Shown in pieces: positions 59,800-64,000 of a DNA stretch of 64,000 bases. Under the pieces are notes generated by a model. The model had not been told where the DNA came from. It made no database searches and saw only the letters and a program-made list of their open reading frames with translations. The translations under genes and the position numbers were made by a program. Positions within the stretch are counted from its first letter, which is position 1, and each line of letters starts with the position of its first letter. This DNA comes from JACJWR01 sp963842975 (lineage in GTDB: Bacteria; Actinomycetota; Actinomycetes; S36-B12; UBA10799): the NCBI GenBank assembly GCA_963842975.1, contig CAWJIH010000009.1, positions 806,001 through 870,000 of the forward strand, written 5' to 3'.

Positions 59800-60938
59800 G
59801 CAATGTCGGACTACCAATGCGCCCGGCGCCGCAGTCGCCAGGCAGCAATCGCAAACCTCGCGCCCCGCATCAACGACGCAGTGGGGCGTTCCCGTTTCTT
59901 GTGATGGGCATGGTGGGTCTCGGAATCGTCGCACTGGTCGCGGGTTTCCTCACTCCTCGATACTTCTCCGACCCGCCAGTCGCGGACTACGAAGGCGAAG
60001 GTACCGGGACGGTCACCATTGTGGTGAACCCTGGTGACACTCTCTACGACGTTGGTCTGCAGATGACCAACAGTGGGGTCACCGCCAGCGCCAGCGCTTT
60101 CACCCGAGCCGCCTCCGGAAACGAGGCTGCCACCGGGCTGCAGCCGGGCACCTACGAGTTGCGCGAGCAGATGAGCGGCGAAGCGGCCCTCGCACTGATC
60201 CTCGACCCGGCATCGCGGAAGGTTTCTGGCTTCACCATTCCGGAGGGTTCACGCCTCACCCGTGTGATCGAGATTGCTTCGGAGGCGACCGGGATTCCGA
60301 TTGAAGAGTTCCAGGCGGTTGTCGACAACCCGGTTGACCTCGGACTTCCGCAATGGGCCTACGGCAACGCGGAAGGTTTCCTCTACCCGGCGCGATACGA
60401 GTTCCAACCGGACTCCACCGCACTGGGCCTGATGCAGGGCATGGTGGCGAAATTCAATGAGGTTGCCGCAGCGATCAACTTCGAAGGCGAAGCACAGTCC
60501 CAGGGCCGCGACCCCTACGACGTGCTGATCACGGCCAGCCTGGTGGAGGCCGAAGGTGGCGCCGAGGACTTCGGCAAGGTTGCCCGGGTGGTGCTCAACC
60601 GGCTCGACCAGGGGATGCCGCTGCAGTTCGACTCCACGTCGAACTACGCCAGCGACTCGTCCAACATTCAGTTGACACCGGAGCAGTTGGACGAGGACAC
60701 CCCCTACAACTCCTACCTCTACACGGGCCTGCCGCCCACTCCGATCAACCAGCCGGGCGAGGCCGCGATGAAGGCCGCGCTGTTCCCCGAGGAAGGCAAC
60801 TGGATCTTCTTCGTATCGACCAACCCCGACCTGAAGATCACCAAGTTCACCGACGACTACGACGAGTTCCTCGGTTGGAGCGACGAGTTGCTCGAGTACC
60901 TGGCCACACGTCCGCCGCAAGCGGCCGAGCAGCAGTAG
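59796..60938 (+). CDS. mltG: MltG, endolytic murein transglycosylase
   Basis: Terminates nascent glycan strands in the outside face of the membrane. 380 aa with a short basic N-terminus, one membrane helix (FLVMGMVGLGIVALVAGFL), a LysM-like region and the YceG catalytic domain: ASLVEAEGG carries the catalytic Glu, followed by YNSYLYTGLPPTPINQPG. Placed between ruvX and aroE as in mycobacteria. Confidence 0.94.
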   Translation: MSNVGLPMRPAPQSPGSNRKPRAPHQRRSGAFPFLVMGMVGLGIVALVAGFLTPRYFSDPPVADYEGEGTGTVTIVVNPGDTLYDVGLQMTNSGVTASASAFTRAASGNEAATGLQPGTYELREQMSGEAALALILDPASRKVSGFTIPEGSRLTRVIEIASEATGIPIEEFQAVVDNPVDLGLPQWAYGNAEGFLYPARYEFQPDSTALGLMQGMVAKFNEVAAAINFEGEAQSQGRDPYDVLITASLVEAEGGAEDFGKVARVVLNRLDQGMPLQFDSTSNYASDSSNIQLTPEQLDEDTPYNSYLYTGLPPTPINQPGEAAMKAALFPEEGNWIFFVSTNPDLKITKFTDDYDEFLGWSDELLEYLATRPPQAAEQQ

Positions 60939-60940
60939 GG

Positions 60941-61780
60941 GTGGCCGATCCACTGCCGCGTCGGGCGGCGGTGCTGGGTTCCCCCATCGCACACAGCAAA
61001 TCTCCGGCACTTCACCGGGCCGCCTATCGGGCCGCCGGTCACGAGGATTGGAGCTATGAGGCGATCGAGATGGTCGGCGCGGACCTGCCCGGTTTCGTCG
61101 GCGGTCTCCGCGGCCCAGAGTGGCTCGGGCTGTCGCTGACTATGCCATGCAAGGAGGCCGGGCTACGGCTGGCCGACTGGGTGGATCCGGTGGCTGCGCA
61201 GACCGGCGCCGTGAACACTCTGGTGCCACATGGCGGACCGGGCTCCACGGTTGGCCCCGGTAGTTGGGCCGGCTACAACACCGACGTCGGCGGCATCACC
61301 TCGGCGCTGGCGGAGGCAGGAGTGCCACGCGCGGGCCGAGTTGCAGTGCTGGGGGCGGGTGCGACCGCCCGATCCGCAGTCGCGGCTGCTGCTGCGATCG
61401 GTGCTGATCGGGTGGATGTGTACGCTCGGCGCCCCGAAGCGGCCCGCGCGGTGGCTGCGCTCGCTTCGGATCTTGGGTGCGTCGGGGTGCCTGTCGCGTG
61501 GGATCGGGCCACCGAATGCACCCAAGCCGATGTCGTGATCTCCACGGTGCCCGCCGGTGTCGCGGATGCGTGGGCACCGGCGGTTGCGGCTCACGATTCC
61601 CAGGCGGCGTTGTTGGACGTGGTCTACCAGCCGTGGCCCACCGCGCTGGCGGCAGCCTGGCCGTCGCCAAGAATCGTGAATGGGCTGTCGATGCTGTTGT
61701 GGCAGGCGGTGGCCCAGGTGCGGTTGATGACGGGCTTTGATCCGAACGTGGCGGCGATGAAGGCAGCCGTCGGGCTCTAG
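60941..61780 (+). CDS. aroE: Shikimate dehydrogenase
   Basis: NADP(H)-dependent step of aromatic amino-acid synthesis. 279 aa with the substrate site GSPIAHSKSPALH, catalytic Lys in LTMPCKEAG, GYNTDVGGI, and the nucleotide loop LGAGATARSAV. GTG 60941 lies 3 nt after the mltG stop. The longer upstream frame is inside mltG. Confidence 0.95.
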   Translation: MADPLPRRAAVLGSPIAHSKSPALHRAAYRAAGHEDWSYEAIEMVGADLPGFVGGLRGPEWLGLSLTMPCKEAGLRLADWVDPVAAQTGAVNTLVPHGGPGSTVGPGSWAGYNTDVGGITSALAEAGVPRAGRVAVLGAGATARSAVAAAAAIGADRVDVYARRPEAARAVAALASDLGCVGVPVAWDRATECTQADVVISTVPAGVADAWAPAVAAHDSQAALLDVVYQPWPTALAAAWPSPRIVNGLSMLLWQAVAQVRLMTGFDPNVAAMKAAVGL

Positions 61781-61832
61781 CCGCTGCGCCTCACGCGGTC
61801 GTCGCCGGCGTGGCATCGGCCATGATGGTTTC

Positions 61833-63500
61833 ATGGCTCAGTTCTCGGACTACCTGCTGGCAAACGGTCTCGTATCGCCCGCCGAAGTGGAGCAAGCTGC
61901 CAGCGAGAGTCGATCAACCGGGCGCACGCTGGGCCAAGTGCTGGTCGATCGCGGCATCCTGCCCGAGTCGACCTTGGTGAAGTTCGTCGCCTCGCAGTTG
62001 GGGATGCCGTTTTTCGAGTTGGCTGAAGTCTCAGTGGATGGATCGGCGCTGGCGATGGTTCCGGGTGCCCTGTGTCGCCGCGACGTGTTGATCCCGGTGG
62101 GATTCGCCGGCGAAAAGCTGCGCATCGCGATGGCCGATCCGTCGAACGTCGTGGCCCTGGACGATCTTCGCTCCACCACCGGCCGCGACATCGTGGTCGG
62201 CGTTGCCACGCGCAACGACATCATCGCTGCCATCAACCGGCACTATCGCTCCGAAGGCGAACTCGACGACATCAGTTTGGCCATCGATGCCGAGGAGGAG
62301 GTGCCTGAGGACCTCAGCAACGTTCGCCAACTCAGCGACGAAGCGCCCATCGTCAAGTACGTCAACCTGCTCATCACCCAGGCGATCAACGACCGTGCCA
62401 GTGACATTCACCTGGAGCCCACCGAGAAGGACCTTCGAGTGCGGTTTCGCATTGACGGTGTGTTGCACGAGGTGATGCATTCACCGAAGTCGATCCAATC
62501 CGGGGTCATCAGCCGGCTGAAGATCATGTGCGACATGAACATTGCCGAACGTCGGATCCCGCAAGATGGCCGCCTGACGGTCAATGTGCCCGGCGGCAAG
62601 GTCGATCTGCGAGTGGCCACTTTGCCCACGGTGTGGGGGGAGAAGGTGGTGATGCGGATCTTGGACAACTCCACGGCGATGCTCGACCTGGCCCAGTTGG
62701 GCTTCAGCACCGGCAACTATGAGCGGTTCAGCGAAAGTTTCACCAAGCCCTACGGGATGTTGCTGGTGGTCGGACCCACCGGATCGGGCAAGTCCACCAC
62801 GTTGTACGCGACGTTGAACATCCTGAACAAGCCCGAAGTCAACATCATCACGGTGGAGGACCCGGTCGAATACCGCCTCGCGGGCATCAATCAGGTGCAG
62901 ACCCATTCCAAAGCTGGTCTCACTTTCGCCGCCGCGCTGCGCAGCATCCTGCGTTCTGACCCGGACATCGTGCTGATCGGTGAGGTGCGCGACTACGAGA
63001 CTGCTCAGATCGCCGTGGAAAGCGCACTCACCGGCCACCTTGTGCTCACCACCTTGCACACCAACGATGCACCCAGCGCAGTGACTCGGCTGGTGGAGAT
63101 GGGCATTGAGCCGTTCCTGGTGGGTTCGGCGGTGGACTGTGTGTTGGCGCAGCGCCTGGCACGACGTCTGTGCACCAAATGTCGTCGGGAGTACACGCCG
63201 GTTCCGGAGGTCTTGGAGGCGGCCCGGTTTCCCTGGAACCCTGGTGAGCCGTTGCCGACGCTGTTCGAGCCGGTGGGTTGTTCGCACTGCTCGCGTACTG
63301 GCTATCGCGGACGGTTGGCGCTGCACGAAATCATGCCGATCACCCAGCCAATCGAGCGGCTCGCGGCTGCTCGTGCTTCGGCGAACGAGGTCGAGGAGGT
63401 GGCCCGCGCCGAGGGAATGGTGAATTTGCGCGAAGATGGCATGGCTAAAGTGCTCAGCGGGATGACGAGTTTGGAAGAGGTCCTGCGCGTGGTGGTGTAG
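61833..63500 (+). CDS. pilB: PilB/GspE-type assembly ATPase
   Basis: Secretion or pilus extension ATPase, 555 aa. N-terminal GSPII_E domain (VLVDRGILPESTLVKFVA), N2D, then Walker A GPTGSGKSTTLY near residue 313, Asp and His boxes (DPDIVLIGEVRDYETAQIAVESAL region) and a tetracysteine zinc site (CTKC ... CSHC). A type IV pilus ATPase is likely because a pilT homologue follows. Confidence 0.94.
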   Translation: MAQFSDYLLANGLVSPAEVEQAASESRSTGRTLGQVLVDRGILPESTLVKFVASQLGMPFFELAEVSVDGSALAMVPGALCRRDVLIPVGFAGEKLRIAMADPSNVVALDDLRSTTGRDIVVGVATRNDIIAAINRHYRSEGELDDISLAIDAEEEVPEDLSNVRQLSDEAPIVKYVNLLITQAINDRASDIHLEPTEKDLRVRFRIDGVLHEVMHSPKSIQSGVISRLKIMCDMNIAERRIPQDGRLTVNVPGGKVDLRVATLPTVWGEKVVMRILDNSTAMLDLAQLGFSTGNYERFSESFTKPYGMLLVVGPTGSGKSTTLYATLNILNKPEVNIITVEDPVEYRLAGINQVQTHSKAGLTFAAALRSILRSDPDIVLIGEVRDYETAQIAVESALTGHLVLTTLHTNDAPSAVTRLVEMGIEPFLVGSAVDCVLAQRLARRLCTKCRREYTPVPEVLEAARFPWNPGEPLPTLFEPVGCSHCSRTGYRGRLALHEIMPITQPIERLAAARASANEVEEVARAEGMVNLREDGMAKVLSGMTSLEEVLRVVV

Positions 63501-63598
63501 GACAACTGCACTAGGGGCCGTGCCGGAGTACATTGAGAGGCAACCGGGTGGCCGCACCCAGGTGGTGACGGTGGATCCGGCGACCAGTGAGGTGGATC

Positions 63599-64000
63599 AT
63601 GACTGAACCGCAATGGGCGACGCCACCGGCCGGTAGCGGCCCGCGGCCCGGTGGGTACGCCGCTCCAACGTCGTCGTCCGGCGTGGCGCCGCCAGGTGCG
63701 TATCAAGTTCGAGCGCCTTCTGCGCCGCCTGGATACGCCGGCGGGCCGCCGTCGCCGCCGCATGGCGCCCCACCGCACAGTGCGCCCCCACCCAGTGCAC
63801 CTCCGTCGGCACCGCCCAGTGGCCCACCTGCCGGTGCGGGTGGCCGCGACACTCTCGTCCGTGGCACTGAACAGGGGATGAAGTCCGGGGACTTGTCGTT
63901 GACCGATGTGCTCGAGTCGATGCTGGCGAGCAAGAGTTCCGACCTTCACCTCACTGCCGGAGCACCGCCGACGATTCGGGTCAACGGTGAGTTGCAGCCG
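63599..64000 (+). CDS. pilT: PilT-type retraction ATPase, 3' part outside window
   Basis: Only the N-terminus is visible. After ATG 63599 (preceded by a GAGG Shine-Dalgarno) there is a Pro/Gly/Ala/Ser-rich region of about 80 residues, then GDLSLTDVLESMLASKSSDLHLTAGAPP, the usual start of PilT. It would power pilus retraction. The low-complexity N-terminal extension is longer than in typical PilT. Confidence 0.85.
   Translation, partial: MTEPQWATPPAGSGPRPGGYAAPTSSSGVAPPGAYQVRAPSAPPGYAGGPPSPPHGAPPHSAPPPSAPPSAPPSGPPAGAGGRDTLVRGTEQGMKSGDLSLTDVLESMLASKSSDLHLTAGAPPTIRVNGELQP

Overview
This window looks like a chromosomal segment of a high-GC Actinomycetota (class Actinomycetes). GTG and TTG starts are frequent, several genes carry TANNNT -10 boxes 6-7 nt before the start codon (leaderless transcription), and the gene orders are classic for the phylum: a SUF Fe-S operon, the PI synthase / PatA / PimA block running into pdxST-yebC-ruvCAB-yajC-secDF-relA, and hisS-aspS-alaS-ruvX-mltG-aroE. 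Phosphatidylinositol-mannoside genes and type IV pilus-type ATPases are present. The order cannot be fixed from the sequence alone.

Layout. 1-4313: 3' part of a SUF operon (sufD cut by the window edge, Rieske ferredoxin, sufC, sufS, sufU, sufT-like). 4310-8934: ABC-F ATPase, a 71-aa HTH protein, enoyl-CoA hydratase and an ABC exporter. 9001-14739: small housekeeping cluster (frameshifted SDR, SURF1, dodecin, DUF3099, acyl-CoA thioesterase, PfkB kinase, methyltransferase, DUF368/PopT lipid-carrier translocase). 14792-17901: zinc uptake locus, with zur divergent from znuABC around a Zur-box-like palindrome; znuA carries an apparent frameshift. 17962-22525: a 53-aa membrane protein, an SLC13-type permease behind an RBS-embedding hairpin, GAP-family, AIM24 and patatin proteins.

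22526-30064 is the accessory part. It holds a strand-asymmetric GC-only tract with a G-quadruplex motif, two members of a dispersed 69-nt repeat family, a CDGSH Fe-S protein, a lower-GC patch with an IS3-type transposase remnant and a DHA2 efflux pump, a degraded tyrosine integrase next to one of two identical 24-nt repeats (the other abuts tRNA-Val), a DUF4239 protein and a PAS-GGDEF protein. 30065-35485: thrS and HIT hydrolase, then a P-loop-less EF-G-like pseudo-GTPase divergent from a second PAS-GGDEF gene whose start is coupled to a 13-codon leaderless leader peptide.

35532-63500 is dense core genome: phosphatidylinositol mannoside synthesis, vitamin B6 synthesis, Holliday-junction processing, Sec translocase accessory subunits, (p)ppGpp synthesis, three class II aminoacyl-tRNA synthetases, MltG and AroE. 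It ends in pilB and the 5' part of pilT, cut by the right edge. Most points worth a second look are in 9-10 kb, 15-18.2 kb, 22.5-28 kb and 32.6-33.9 kb.
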